Positions 10,020-19,365 of a stretch of 64,000 nt of DNA are shown piece after piece. This DNA is from Winogradskyella algicola (GTDB lineage Bacteria > Bacteroidota > Bacteroidia > Flavobacteriales > Flavobacteriaceae). Under the pieces are notes generated by a model. It was not told the origin of the DNA. It saw nothing but the letters and a program-made list of their open reading frames with translations, and made no database searches. The stretch is from NCBI RefSeq assembly GCF_005869935.1, contig NZ_SZQF01000002.1, positions 186,001 to 250,000 of the forward strand, read 5' to 3'. The position numbers and the translations under genes were made by a program. The first letter of the stretch is position 1. Each line of letters begins with the position of its first letter.

Positions 10020-10433
10020 CTAAATAAGGAAAGTTTCGTCCAAAACGTGAATGTCTTTCACTATTTCGGGAGGAGAGTAGTCTCTGTTTGGTATTGCTTT
10101 TTTAGGTAAGCTTTCAAACAGGTGGATATAAGTAAAATGAAAAGCAATAAGTATTTGCTTTTCTATGCTTGTTAGATCATCAATTGAGGTAATCTTTAAT
10201 TCATCTTGCCCTTCAACGACATCCACTTCGTTTTTACAACATGTATTTTTTGTAGTCTCAAATGCATCGGAGTCATTGGCATCACCACAACATGAATCTA
10301 TTTTTGAAAATACTGCAATATCCACTAAGGTATCACCACAGAAATGCTTTTCTACAGTTAAAGAAAGCGTAGAAAACAACACTAAAAAAGATAGTGCTAT
10401 AGCAATGGTTCTATTTAGAAATGAATATTTCAC
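10020..10433 (-). CDS. HYC_CC_PP family cysteine-rich protein
   Basis: A 137-residue protein with an N-terminal hydrophobic segment (about 8-26, signal or anchor). The Cys pattern that names this Bacteroidota family follows: HFC (30-32, in place of HYC), CC (48-49), a second CC (65-66) and a late SPPE motif (120-123). It starts with GTG. An in-frame ATG is absent, and a -7-like box lies 4 nt upstream. Its place beside HMA proteins suggests metal binding in the periplasm. The family has no assigned biochemical function. Confidence 0.82.
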   Translation of the reverse strand: MKYSFLNRTIAIALSFLVLFSTLSLTVEKHFCGDTLVDIAVFSKIDSCCGDANDSDAFETTKNTCCKNEVDVVEGQDELKITSIDDLTSIEKQILIAFHFTYIHLFESLPKKAIPNRDYSPPEIVKDIHVLDETFLI

Positions 10434-10437
10434 ATTG

Positions 10438-10445
10438 CAAAGTTA
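10438..10445 (-). promoter_or_regulatory. -7 box (TAACTTTG) 4 nt before the HYC_CC_PP start
   Basis: On the minus strand TAACTTTG matches TAnnTTTG and is followed by four bases and then the GTG start codon. Transcription would begin at or next to the start codon, so the mRNA would be leaderless. No TTTG lies at the usual -33 spacing; the nearest is 11 nt away. Confidence 0.5.
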
Positions 10446-10482
10446 CAAAATTGACACAAACGGAAATGATTTTATAAAATCC

Positions 10483-10911
10483 TTAACGATTAAGTTTGTA
10501 ATAGTAAAATGCTGGTAAGAGTAAAATTAAACCTATTGGCTGTATCAAAAATCGTCTGATATTGAAGAATAAATAGTAGTCTTCTTGCTTGGGATTAATA
10601 ACAAAATATAGAAAAGGGATGAGTAATAACACATAGGCAATCGTATACAGCAAAACTGAAAATTTTATCATGATTTTATCATTAAAAATCAGATATAAAA
10701 TCCCTATCGATGCCAATGTGTTTAACAAATATCGCAAACTTGTATAGAACACTAATTTAGCTACTTCGCGTCTAGGATTATCTATATAGAGATAGTCGTT
10801 TTCAAAAAACGTGAGATAAGGATCGTAGAACAAATAATCCTCAAAACCTCTAATCGCCACCAAAACGAGTAACAATAAAACAGCCAATATGTAGCGCGTA
10901 AGTTTAGGCAT
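10483..10911 (-). CDS. exosortase F system-associated membrane protein
   Basis: A 142-residue, very hydrophobic protein with about four membrane helices and an FYDPYLTFFENDYLYID loop near residues 28-44. It overlaps the end of the exosortase gene by 8 nt. A small multi-spanning protein directly downstream of xrtF is the conserved partner in Flavobacteriaceae. It has no visible catalytic motif. A helper role in processing or delivering exosortase substrates is inferred from position only. Confidence 0.85.
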   Translation of the reverse strand: MPKLTRYILAVLLLLVLVAIRGFEDYLFYDPYLTFFENDYLYIDNPRREVAKLVFYTSLRYLLNTLASIGILYLIFNDKIMIKFSVLLYTIAYVLLLIPFLYFVINPKQEDYYLFFNIRRFLIQPIGLILLLPAFYYYKLNR

Positions 10912-11455
10912 TTGCTTTTACATTTTTAGAAAATCTATTAACCCAAAACATCCAAAGGATAAATACAGTCCCATAAATTACCATTGGGAAAATAACATTG
11001 TGTAAGACCTCGCGTCTCCATGGGTAATGGTAAAGTCCTGCTGATAAAATCACTATTCGGATAAGATTAAAAGCATATATGATTATACTACCCGCAAAAC
11101 AATAGAGTACTGTTGTTTTTATCTTACCTGCAAAAGCGACAATAAAAGATAGAAACAAAATGATAATGCTCACAGCATTACAACCTTCTATAACTCTGGC
11201 CACAAATTTTCCATTAATGATTACCTTCATTGAAGGTTCTTTGGGATGTGGTATAACTTCAGCCTTATATCCCACACTATTCAGCAAAGAATTAGTCTGT
11301 CTAGCGACCAAATTGGTCATGTAATCAGGATAGTGCTTAGAACCATCAGATAATTTTAAATAAATATTATAACCAATGGTTAACACACCATATACCAATA
11401 AAAAGGTGATAATGAATCTTATAACGAGCTTATATTTTGTTAAGAGTTCTCTCAA
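10904..11455 (-). CDS. xrtF: exosortase family protein XrtF
   Basis: A 183-residue integral-membrane cysteine transpeptidase of the exosortase/archaeosortase superfamily, which recognises C-terminal sorting signals and anchors proteins to the envelope. The three catalytic positions are visible: Cys92 in EGCNAVSI, Arg133 in FNLIRIVIL and His152 in LHNVIF, each in or beside a membrane helix. It is short for an exosortase, as expected for the F subtype. The start is TTG; no in-frame ATG exists before an upstream stop. No protein in this window has a recognisable cognate C-terminal signal. Confidence 0.92.
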   Translation of the reverse strand: MRELLTKYKLVIRFIITFLLVYGVLTIGYNIYLKLSDGSKHYPDYMTNLVARQTNSLLNSVGYKAEVIPHPKEPSMKVIINGKFVARVIEGCNAVSIIILFLSFIVAFAGKIKTTVLYCFAGSIIIYAFNLIRIVILSAGLYHYPWRREVLHNVIFPMVIYGTVFILWMFWVNRFSKNVKANA

Positions 11456-11523
11456 ATAAAATATTATTAATTGTAGGCTGTTAAATTTATGAAAACCCTA
11501 ATTTAAAAGTTTACGCTTTTAGA

Positions 11524-11531
11524 TATTTTTG
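11524..11531 (+). promoter_or_regulatory. candidate -7 box (TATTTTTG) of the fRMsr gene
   Basis: TATTTTTG fits TAnnTTTG and ends 16 nt before the ATG. A -33 TTTG at the right spacing is not evident. Confidence 0.35.
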
Positions 11532-11547
11532 CCAAAAATTTGCAATT

Positions 11548-12003
11548 ATGACTTTTGAAACTCTAAAACCCGAAATAAAATCAATAGCATCTAACACTAA
11601 CTTTACTATAGACGAGCGTCTATTAAAAATTTGTGAGCTTCTTGAAGCCAATGTAGACTATTACAATTGGGTCGGTTTCTATTTTAAAAACGGAGACAAG
11701 CACGAGTTAAAACTTGGGCCATATGTAGGAGAACCAACCGAACATACCATAATTCCTTTTGGCAAAGGCATATGCGGACAAGTTGCCGTGAGTAATAAAA
11801 ACTTCGTAGTACCAGATGTGTCTGCGCAAGATAATTACATAGCTTGTAGTATAACCGTAAAAGCTGAGATTGTAATTCCTATTTTTATAAATGGTGAAAA
11901 TATTGGGCAAATTGATATAGACTCGAATACTCCAGACCCATTTACTGAAGCTGATGAACGTTTTCTAGAGTTTGTTTGTAAAGAAATTGCTAGTTTTATT
12001 TAA
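11548..12003 (+). CDS. msrC: GAF-domain free methionine-(R)-sulfoxide reductase
   Basis: A 151-residue single GAF domain of the fRMsr family, which reduces free methionine-R-sulfoxide in the cytoplasm. The family fingerprint is present: GKGICGQVAV (Cys76), then NYIACSITVKAEIVIPI (Cys100), then GQIDIDSNTPDPFTEAD. In the E. coli enzyme the corresponding Cys residues and a third nearby Cys take part in catalysis; only two are seen here. Annotation pipelines often call it simply a GAF domain protein. It is transcribed away from xrtF. Confidence 0.85.
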   Translation: MTFETLKPEIKSIASNTNFTIDERLLKICELLEANVDYYNWVGFYFKNGDKHELKLGPYVGEPTEHTIIPFGKGICGQVAVSNKNFVVPDVSAQDNYIACSITVKAEIVIPIFINGENIGQIDIDSNTPDPFTEADERFLEFVCKEIASFI

Positions 12004-12030
12004 TCACAATACTAACTACTAACTAAAATA

Positions 12031-13284
12031 CTACATTCCAGTTCTAATAGCCTCAACAGGATCCAGTCGAGATGCTGATATTGCAGGTATTACTCCAGAT
12101 ATTAATCCTATAAATGTAGAAAGAGCAAAACCAAGGAACATATTGCCAAAAGATAAGACAAAGTTAAAGTCATCTCCCACTACTCCATTCATTATTAAGG
12201 CTGTTATATAAACAAGAAACAGACCGATTAAGCCACCTACAACAGCTAAAATTACGGCTTCGAATAAAAATTGAAATAAAATAAAACGGTTTTTAGCTCC
12301 TAAAGATTTTTGAATTCCAATAAGGTTTGTACGCTCTTTTACACTCACAAACATAATATTGGCAATACCAAAGCCACCTACTAAAAGTGAAAACCCACTT
12401 ATTACCCAACCAACAAGGTTAAGTGTTCCAATAATAGCATCTACAAAAGATACTAAACCAGATAATTTATTAATAAAAAAGTCATCGTCTTCATCAGCTT
12501 TCAGACCTCTATACGCTCTGAATTTTTGCTTTAAAACACTTTCAAAAGCACCCATATCTACCCCAGATTTTGGTTTTATAACTACAGCACCTGGCAGACC
12601 ATCTACACCTCCATTTCTAAATTGTCTCACAAAATTTGCAGGCACAAAGCCTTTAACGTCTGGCGAGTCACCTAAACCTGATCCATATTTCTCTAAAACT
12701 CCAATCACTGTTAACTTTCTACCATATACTCTCACCACTTTACCAATTGGATTAGACTGATCAAATAAATTTTCAGCTAATTCGTAACCAATAACAATAA
12801 CAGGCGCTCCCGTATCTGACTCTAATTCTGAATAGAATCTACCTTTGTCGATTTTTAAATCATCTATAACATAAATTCCATGAGAAATCGGTGTAATCTC
12901 AATATTAGTTAATGTTTCTGCTTGGTAACGGATAGTTTCTCTACCACCAAAAATCACATAGGCAGACTCTTCAATATCTGGTACATTACGTCTCACAAAC
13001 TCATAATCATCATACTCTGTTTGCGGAAAATTATCACGTTTCCATCTTGGCACTTCTGTTGGTCCAAAAGAATATTTAGTGAGGTACATGGTGTTTTTAT
13101 CAAGTCCTGATAGGTTTTCCTTAATGTTTTTATCTAATGAATCTACAGCGGCTAAAACGGCAATAATAGAGAAGATACCAACGGTAACGCCCAAAAGTGA
13201 CAGAAAGGTACGTAACTTATTATTTCTGAGAGCATTTAGTGCAAACGAAAAACTCTCTTTGAATACTCTTAAATAGACAAGCAT
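12031..13284 (-). CDS. MacB-type ABC transporter permease
   Basis: A 417-residue inner-membrane permease. A first helix (about 20-42, LSLLGVTVGIFSIIAVLAAV) is followed by a large periplasmic MacB-type domain (about 45-280). A C-terminal FtsX domain with three helices (about 290-410) ends VIPAISASRLDPVEAIRTGM. Such proteins work with a separate ATPase in mechanotransmission, lipoprotein trafficking or export. No ATPase gene is adjacent, so the partner is encoded elsewhere. It converges on the fRMsr gene with a 27-nt gap. Confidence 0.92.
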   Translation of the reverse strand: MLVYLRVFKESFSFALNALRNNKLRTFLSLLGVTVGIFSIIAVLAAVDSLDKNIKENLSGLDKNTMYLTKYSFGPTEVPRWKRDNFPQTEYDDYEFVRRNVPDIEESAYVIFGGRETIRYQAETLTNIEITPISHGIYVIDDLKIDKGRFYSELESDTGAPVIVIGYELAENLFDQSNPIGKVVRVYGRKLTVIGVLEKYGSGLGDSPDVKGFVPANFVRQFRNGGVDGLPGAVVIKPKSGVDMGAFESVLKQKFRAYRGLKADEDDDFFINKLSGLVSFVDAIIGTLNLVGWVISGFSLLVGGFGIANIMFVSVKERTNLIGIQKSLGAKNRFILFQFLFEAVILAVVGGLIGLFLVYITALIMNGVVGDDFNFVLSFGNMFLGFALSTFIGLISGVIPAISASRLDPVEAIRTGM

Positions 13285-13393
13285 ATGTTGGTTGTTTTAA
13301 AACAATTTAAAGATAGGACGTTTTCAACAATTTATTGTTACAAAAAACTTAAAGAAACTCATATAACCACAAAGATAATCGTATTGTTTATTT

Positions 13394-13401
13394 TATTTTT
13401 G
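13394..13401 (+). promoter_or_regulatory. candidate -7 box (TATTTTTG) of purH
   Basis: TATTTTTG matches TAnnTTTG and ends 26 nt before the purH ATG. No good -33 element is seen. Confidence 0.35.
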
Positions 13402-13427
13402 CAGCATCAAAATCACAACACAACATT

Positions 13428-14957
13428 ATGAGCAACAAAACCATATCCTCAGCGCTAATTTCGGTATTTAGTAAGGACGGATTAGAACCAATAGTAAAAA
13501 AATTAAACGATCTCAACGTTACCATTTATTCAACTGGTGGAACGGAAAAATTCATCAAAGATTTAGGCATTAACGTTGTGCCTGTAGAAGATGTTACATC
13601 TTATCCTTCAATATTAGGTGGAAGGGTTAAAACTTTACATCCAAAAGTTTTTGGTGGTATTTTAAATCGTCAAAATCACGAAGGTGATGTTGCCGAACTT
13701 GCTGAGTTTGATATTCCACAAATTGATTTGGTCATTGTTGATTTATATCCTTTTGAAAAAACTGTTGCTTCTGGTGCTAGTAATCAAGATATCATTGAAA
13801 AAATTGATATTGGAGGTATTTCACTCATTAGAGCTGCCGCTAAAAACTATGCAGATGTTACTTGTGTATCTTCTGTAGATGATTATGCTGAATTTTTAGA
13901 ATTACTTGAATCTAAAAATGGAGAAACTTCTGAAGAAGACCGTAAGCATTTTGCTGCAAAGGCTTTTAATGTTTCTTCTCACTACGATTCTGCTATTTTT
14001 AACTATTTCAATAAAGATGAAAAAGAACCAGTTTTAAAGATTAGTGAGACAAAAGGAAAAGTATTGCGTTATGGTGAAAACCCTCACCAAAAAGGATTTT
14101 TCTTTGGTGATTTTGATGCCATGTTTACAAAACTTCATGGTAAAGAATTAAGCTATAATAATCTGTTGGATGTTGATGCTGCTGTAAATCTTATTTTAGA
14201 ATTTAAGGGTGAAGAACCAACTTTTGCTATTTTAAAGCATAATAATGCCTGTGGTTTTGCACAAAGAGATACCATTCATCAAGCGTATGTAGATGCGTTA
14301 GCTGGTGATCCCGTTTCTGCTTTTGGTGGTATCTTAATCTCAAATACAGAGATTGATAAAGCAACTGCCGAAGAAATCCATAAATTGTTCTGTGAAGTTG
14401 TAATCGCACCTTCATTTAGTGACGACGCTTTAGAAATTTTAAAAGGAAAGAAAAACCGAATTCTTTTAATCTTAAATGATGTTGAACTATCTGAAAAAAC
14501 TGTTAGAACATGTCTAAATGGTGTTTTAGTTCAAGATAAAGATAACAAAACTGATAGTTTAGAAGATTTAAAAACAGCTACAACTAAAGCACCAACTGAT
14601 GCTGAAAAAGAAGATTTAATTTTTGCTTCAAAACTTTGTAAGCATACTAAATCTAACACCATAGTTCTTGCCAAAAACAAACAACTTTTAGCAAGCGGAA
14701 CAGGACAAACAAGTCGTATAGATGCCTTAAACCAAGCGATACATAAAGCTAAATCTTTCAATTTTGATTTAGAAGGCGCTGTTATGGCTAGTGATGCATT
14801 TTTCCCATTCCCAGATTGTGTAGAAATTGCAGATAATGCTGGTATTACAGCTGTAATTCAACCTGGCGGCTCTATAAAAGACGAATTAAGCATCAATTAT
14901 TGTAATGAAAATAATGTTGCTATGGTCTTTACAGGAACACGTCATTTTAAGCATTAA
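13428..14957 (+). CDS. purH: bifunctional AICAR formyltransferase / IMP cyclohydrolase
   Basis: PurH catalyses the last two steps of de novo purine synthesis: formylation of AICAR and ring closure to IMP. The 509-residue length is normal. Residues 1-150 form the MGS-like cyclohydrolase domain (IYSTGGTEKFI, GRVKTLHPKVFGGIL). The rest is the transformylase, with RYGENPHQKGFF, ILKHNNACGFA and DAFFPFPDCVEIA. It is a single-gene unit here, not clustered with other pur genes. Confidence 0.98.
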   Translation: MSNKTISSALISVFSKDGLEPIVKKLNDLNVTIYSTGGTEKFIKDLGINVVPVEDVTSYPSILGGRVKTLHPKVFGGILNRQNHEGDVAELAEFDIPQIDLVIVDLYPFEKTVASGASNQDIIEKIDIGGISLIRAAAKNYADVTCVSSVDDYAEFLELLESKNGETSEEDRKHFAAKAFNVSSHYDSAIFNYFNKDEKEPVLKISETKGKVLRYGENPHQKGFFFGDFDAMFTKLHGKELSYNNLLDVDAAVNLILEFKGEEPTFAILKHNNACGFAQRDTIHQAYVDALAGDPVSAFGGILISNTEIDKATAEEIHKLFCEVVIAPSFSDDALEILKGKKNRILLILNDVELSEKTVRTCLNGVLVQDKDNKTDSLEDLKTATTKAPTDAEKEDLIFASKLCKHTKSNTIVLAKNKQLLASGTGQTSRIDALNQAIHKAKSFNFDLEGAVMASDAFFPFPDCVEIADNAGITAVIQPGGSIKDELSINYCNENNVAMVFTGTRHFKH

Positions 14958-15070
14958 AAAATATATTGAGTTAAAACATCTATAAAGGCAGAAATAACGT
15001 ATAATTTATTACATTTACGCTTAGTCAAAAAACTTTGACAAGAATAACCCGAATAATATTATAAACGCGC

Positions 15071-16099
15071 ATGGGATTTTTTGATTTCCTAACAGAAGAA
15101 ATAGCCATTGATTTAGGAACCGCAAACACTCTAATTATACATAACGATAAGGTTGTTGTTGACAGTCCTTCTATAGTAGCGAGAGATCGAATTAGCAATA
15201 AAATAATAGCTGTTGGTAAAGAAGCCAACATGATGCAAGGTAAAACCCACGAGAACATTAAAACAATTAGACCTCTTAAAGATGGAGTAATTGCAGATTT
15301 TGATGCTTCTGAGCAAATGATAAGTATGTTTATAAAAAACATACCTGCGCTTAAGAAAAAGTTTTTTAATCCTGCGTTGAGAATGGTTGTTTGTATTCCT
15401 TCTGGTATTACTGAAGTTGAAATGCGAGCTGTAAAAGAATCTTGTGAGCGCGTTAATGGCAAAGAAGTCTACCTAATACATGAGCCAATGGCAGCTGCCA
15501 TTGGTATTGGTGTAGATATTATGCAACCTAAAGGAAATATGATTGTTGATATAGGTGGTGGAACTACTGAAATCGCTGTTATAGCACTTGGCGGTATTGT
15601 GTGTGATAAATCAGTTAAAGTAGCTGGTGATGTATTTACAAACGATATTATCTACTACATGCGTACGCAACACAACCTTTATGTTGGTGATAGAACTGCT
15701 GAAAAAATAAAAATTCAGATTGGTGCTGCTACTGAAGATTTAGAATTACCACCAGAGGATATGAGTGTTCAAGGACGTGACTTATTAACTGGTAAGCCTA
15801 AACAAGTGCAGATATCTTACAGAGAAATTGCTAAAGCATTAGATAAATCTATCTTAAGAATTGAAGATTCCGTAATGGAAACCTTATCACAAACTCCTCC
15901 GGAATTAGCTGCAGATATATACAACACAGGTATTTATCTCGCTGGTGGTGGATCTATGCTAAGAGGTTTAGACAAGCGTTTATCTCAAAAAACAGATTTA
16001 CCTGTTTATATAGCCGAAGACCCATTAAGAGCTGTAGTAAGAGGTACAGGAATTGTTCTTAAAAACTTGCCAAAATACAAAAGCGTATTGATAAAATAA
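15071..16099 (+). CDS. mreB: rod-shape actin MreB
   Basis: A 342-residue bacterial actin that polymerises under the inner membrane and guides lateral cell-wall synthesis. The actin-fold phosphate loops are visible: IAIDLGTANTLI near the start, MIVDIGGGTTEIAVIAL in the middle and GIYLAGGGSMLRGLDKRL towards the end. It is the first gene of the mreB-mreC-mreD-mrdA-rodA operon, with 11 nt to mreC. Confidence 0.98.
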   Translation: MGFFDFLTEEIAIDLGTANTLIIHNDKVVVDSPSIVARDRISNKIIAVGKEANMMQGKTHENIKTIRPLKDGVIADFDASEQMISMFIKNIPALKKKFFNPALRMVVCIPSGITEVEMRAVKESCERVNGKEVYLIHEPMAAAIGIGVDIMQPKGNMIVDIGGGTTEIAVIALGGIVCDKSVKVAGDVFTNDIIYYMRTQHNLYVGDRTAEKIKIQIGAATEDLELPPEDMSVQGRDLLTGKPKQVQISYREIAKALDKSILRIEDSVMETLSQTPPELAADIYNTGIYLAGGGSMLRGLDKRLSQKTDLPVYIAEDPLRAVVRGTGIVLKNLPKYKSVLIK

Positions 16100-16110
16100 A
16101 CGAGAAATAA

Positions 16111-16932
16111 ATGCAACAAATCATCAATTTTGTTATCAAAAACAAAACCTTTCTGTTGTTTTTATTCCTCTTTAGTATTTGCTTAGCACTTACTATTCAA
16201 TCGCATTCTTATCACAGAAGTAAATTTATAAACTCTGCTAACGCACTTTCTGGTGGTGTCTATGGTACTGTAAATTCAATTGATAAGTATTTCGATTTAG
16301 AACAAGAGAATGAAATTTTAGCTGAAGAAAATAAACGCTTAAAAGAACAACTTTTCAATTCTATAAACTCTGAAAACAATACGGTTATTGATACTTCAAT
16401 CTCAAAAAAAAATTACAGAATAACCATTGCTGATGTTTATAAGAACAGTTATTCGTCAACCAATAATTTTTTAACCGTTAATAAAGGTAAGAACGATAGC
16501 ATTAAGCAAGATTTTGGAGTTATAACATCAAAAGGTATTGTTGGTATCATTGACAATACTTCCAAAAATTATGCTACTGTACTTTCTATTTTGAGCAAAA
16601 AAAGCAGAATTAATGTTAAACTAAAAAACTCAAACCACATAGGTTCTTTAACCTGGAACGGAAAATCTCCAGAATTTGTTCAGCTTATCGATGTATCTAA
16701 ATTTGCTCCTGTAAAAGCTGGAGACACCATTGTTACTGGTGGTCAATCTTCAATTTTCCCAAAAGGAATTAACATTGGGAGCATTGAAAGTTTTGAAACT
16801 GATATTAGTGGAGATACATACACAATCCAAGTAAAACTGTTTAATGATATGACAAACATAGGAACAGTTTACATTATTGAGAACAAAGACAGAGACGAGA
16901 TTTTAAAATTACAAAACAGTAGTAATGAATAG
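16111..16932 (+). CDS. mreC: rod shape-determining protein MreC
   Basis: A 273-residue bitopic protein: a membrane helix (about 12-30), a coiled coil (about 60-90, LEQENEILAEENKRLKEQL) and a periplasmic beta-rich domain with GIVGIIDNTSKNYATVLSIL and GDTIVTGGQSSIFPKGINIG. MreC links MreB to PBP2 and RodA and activates the elongasome. Its last 8 nt overlap mreD. Confidence 0.95.
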   Translation: MQQIINFVIKNKTFLLFLFLFSICLALTIQSHSYHRSKFINSANALSGGVYGTVNSIDKYFDLEQENEILAEENKRLKEQLFNSINSENNTVIDTSISKKNYRITIADVYKNSYSSTNNFLTVNKGKNDSIKQDFGVITSKGIVGIIDNTSKNYATVLSILSKKSRINVKLKNSNHIGSLTWNGKSPEFVQLIDVSKFAPVKAGDTIVTGGQSSIFPKGINIGSIESFETDISGDTYTIQVKLFNDMTNIGTVYIIENKDRDEILKLQNSSNE

Positions 16933-17431
16933 TGCTCTAGGTGTAAATAGCATTCGCTTTGTTTTACTACTTCTAATTCAAGTTGTTATCTGTAGTCATA
17001 TAAACTTTTTGGGTTATATTAATCCATACATTTATATCATTTTCATATTCCTCTTTCCTATAAGGGAAGATCGTCTCGTTTTACTCCTTACAAGCTTTTT
17101 ATTAGGTATGTTTGTTGATGTTTTTATGGATTCTGGCGGAGTCCATGCTGCTGCTTCGGTTTTTTTAGCATATGCCAGACCCGTTTTTTTAAAAACATCA
17201 TTTGGCATGCTCTATGAGCACCAGAGCGTGAAGTTTAGCAACACCGACTTAGGTAGTTTGATCACCTACGTAACGCTTGGCACAATTACTCATCATCTTA
17301 TTTTGTTTTCTCTAGAAGTTTTTAACATTTCTAGCATACTTTTAATCTTGAAAAAAACGTTATTCTCTAGTATTTTTACTATAATACTTTGTATCCTAAT
17401 CATAGTTCTATTTAGTCGAAACAAAAAATGA
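16925..17431 (+). CDS. mreD: rod shape-determining protein MreD
   Basis: A 168-residue membrane protein with about five predicted helices and the motif FLGYINPYIYIIFIFLFPI typical of Bacteroidota MreD. It overlaps mreC by 8 nt and mrdA by 4 nt, implying translational coupling. It is divergent from proteobacterial MreD, so position in the operon carries part of the call. Confidence 0.9.
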   Translation: MNSALGVNSIRFVLLLLIQVVICSHINFLGYINPYIYIIFIFLFPIREDRLVLLLTSFLLGMFVDVFMDSGGVHAAASVFLAYARPVFLKTSFGMLYEHQSVKFSNTDLGSLITYVTLGTITHHLILFSLEVFNISSILLILKKTLFSSIFTIILCILIIVLFSRNKK

Positions 17432-19362
17432 GAAAACTTTTACTCTTAACTACTGTTATACTTGTTGGCATTGTTTTTATAGCACGTTTGTTCTATTTAC
17501 AAGTCTATGGTGGTTATGAATATGATATTTTTGAAGATTCTGCAATAAAAAAGGAGTACACCTATCCTAAGCGTGGTTATGTATACGACAGAAATGGCAA
17601 ATTATTAGTGGCCAACCAACCATCTTACGATGTTATGGTTATTCCAAGGGAAGTTGAGCCTATGGACTCATTAGAACTTATTGAGTTTTGCAATCTATTG
17701 AAAATTACCAGAGAAGAATTTGACAAAAAATTAGAACGCGCAAAAAACTACTCCCCTAGGTTACCTTCACCATTTGTCCCACAGTTATCAAAATCCGATT
17801 ATGCTGTGCTTCAGGAAAAAATGAGAAAGTATATAGGCTTTTACATTCAGAAACGATCCCTAAGATCTTACCAAACCACTATTGGCGCGAATGTTTTAGG
17901 AGATATTGGTGAAGTTAACCGTAGTATTATAGAAAAACAACCTTATTATAGATTGGGAGATTTAATTGGTAAACAAGGTGTAGAGCAATCTTATGAAGAA
18001 ATTCTTAGAGGTACAAAGGGTATAAAATTTATTCAAAAAGACAGGTTTAATAAAAATATTGGGCCTTTTCAAGAAGGAAAATTAGATACCTTACCTGTAC
18101 CTGGCAAGGATATTACCATCACTATAGATTCAGAATTACAAGCTTATGGTGAACTTTTAATGCAACATAAGCGTGGAGGTATTGTTGCCATAGAACCTAA
18201 TAGTGGTGAGATTTTGGCTATGGTTACTGGACCAAGTTACAATCCAAATATTTTGGTCGGCAGAAACAGATCTAAAAACTACACAAAATTGCACTATGAT
18301 AGTATTGCAAAACCTCTATTTGATAGAGGTCTCTTAGCCCAGTATCCACCAGGTTCGCCATTTAAAGTTATCAATGCATTAATCGGCTTGCAAGAAGGAG
18401 TCGTTGATGAGCATGACACCTTTAGTTGTAGAATGGGCTATTACTATGGTAGTAGAAAACTAACGGGTTGCCATCATCATAGAAGCCCAGTTGACATGAA
18501 TATGGGAATAGCGCAATCCTGCAATGCTTATTTTGTTAACGTCTACAGACGAATTATTGACAAATATAATGACGCAGGAGATGGTATGAACAAATGGGCA
18601 AAGCATGCCAAGAGTTTTGGCTTAGGAGATTTCCTAAATAACGATTTATCAGTTGGTCGTCCAGGTCGTATTCCAGATGGTGATTATTACGACAGAGCTT
18701 ATGGAGATAATCGTTGGGGCTCAACATATATTGTATCTAATGCTATTGGTCAAGGAGAAGTTGAAGCTACACCAATACAACTAGCAAACATGGCTGCTGC
18801 TATTGGAAATCGTGGGTATTATTACACTCCACATATCATTAAAACTATTGAAGGCGATACAATTCCATCAAAATTCACAACTCCAAAGTATACCACTATC
18901 GACAGAAAACACTTTGAACCTGTAATAGAAGGTATGTTTGATGTCTACAATGATGGTACAGCTAAAGCTTTAAAAGTTGAAGGGATAGAAATCTGCGGAA
19001 AAACAGGAACAGCCGAAAATTTTGCTATAATTGACGGCAAAAAAACCCAGCTGACCGACCACTCGATTTTTGTAGCTTTTGCACCAAAAGATAATCCTAA
19101 AATCGCCATTGCTGTTTTTGTGGAAAATGGATACTGGGGAAGTCGTTTTGCTGGAAGAATGGCAAGTTTAATGATTGAAAAATATATTAAAGGCAACATA
19201 ACAAGAACCGATTTAGAAAATTGGATACTAACACACAGTCTTGAAAATGAGTATGCTAAGCCGATTTCGGGCGAACCTTTCAAAATTAATGGTGAAACAA
19301 CACTTCAAGTTATAGATAATTACGCTATTAAACTTGAAGAACAAGAAGCCTTAAAACAATAG
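17428..19362 (+). CDS. mrdA: penicillin-binding protein 2 (elongation transpeptidase)
   Basis: A 644-residue class B PBP that cross-links peptidoglycan during elongation. It has an N-terminal membrane helix, a PBP dimer domain (about 45-210, beginning KRGYVYDRNG), and a transpeptidase domain. The three active-site motifs are S310-PFK313, S364-C-N366 and K525-T-G527. It works with the glycosyltransferase RodA encoded next. The C-terminus extends about 90 residues beyond the KTG motif. Confidence 0.97.
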   Translation: MRKLLLLTTVILVGIVFIARLFYLQVYGGYEYDIFEDSAIKKEYTYPKRGYVYDRNGKLLVANQPSYDVMVIPREVEPMDSLELIEFCNLLKITREEFDKKLERAKNYSPRLPSPFVPQLSKSDYAVLQEKMRKYIGFYIQKRSLRSYQTTIGANVLGDIGEVNRSIIEKQPYYRLGDLIGKQGVEQSYEEILRGTKGIKFIQKDRFNKNIGPFQEGKLDTLPVPGKDITITIDSELQAYGELLMQHKRGGIVAIEPNSGEILAMVTGPSYNPNILVGRNRSKNYTKLHYDSIAKPLFDRGLLAQYPPGSPFKVINALIGLQEGVVDEHDTFSCRMGYYYGSRKLTGCHHHRSPVDMNMGIAQSCNAYFVNVYRRIIDKYNDAGDGMNKWAKHAKSFGLGDFLNNDLSVGRPGRIPDGDYYDRAYGDNRWGSTYIVSNAIGQGEVEATPIQLANMAAAIGNRGYYYTPHIIKTIEGDTIPSKFTTPKYTTIDRKHFEPVIEGMFDVYNDGTAKALKVEGIEICGKTGTAENFAIIDGKKTQLTDHSIFVAFAPKDNPKIAIAVFVENGYWGSRFAGRMASLMIEKYIKGNITRTDLENWILTHSLENEYAKPISGEPFKINGETTLQVIDNYAIKLEEQEALKQ

Positions 19363-19365
19363 TTG

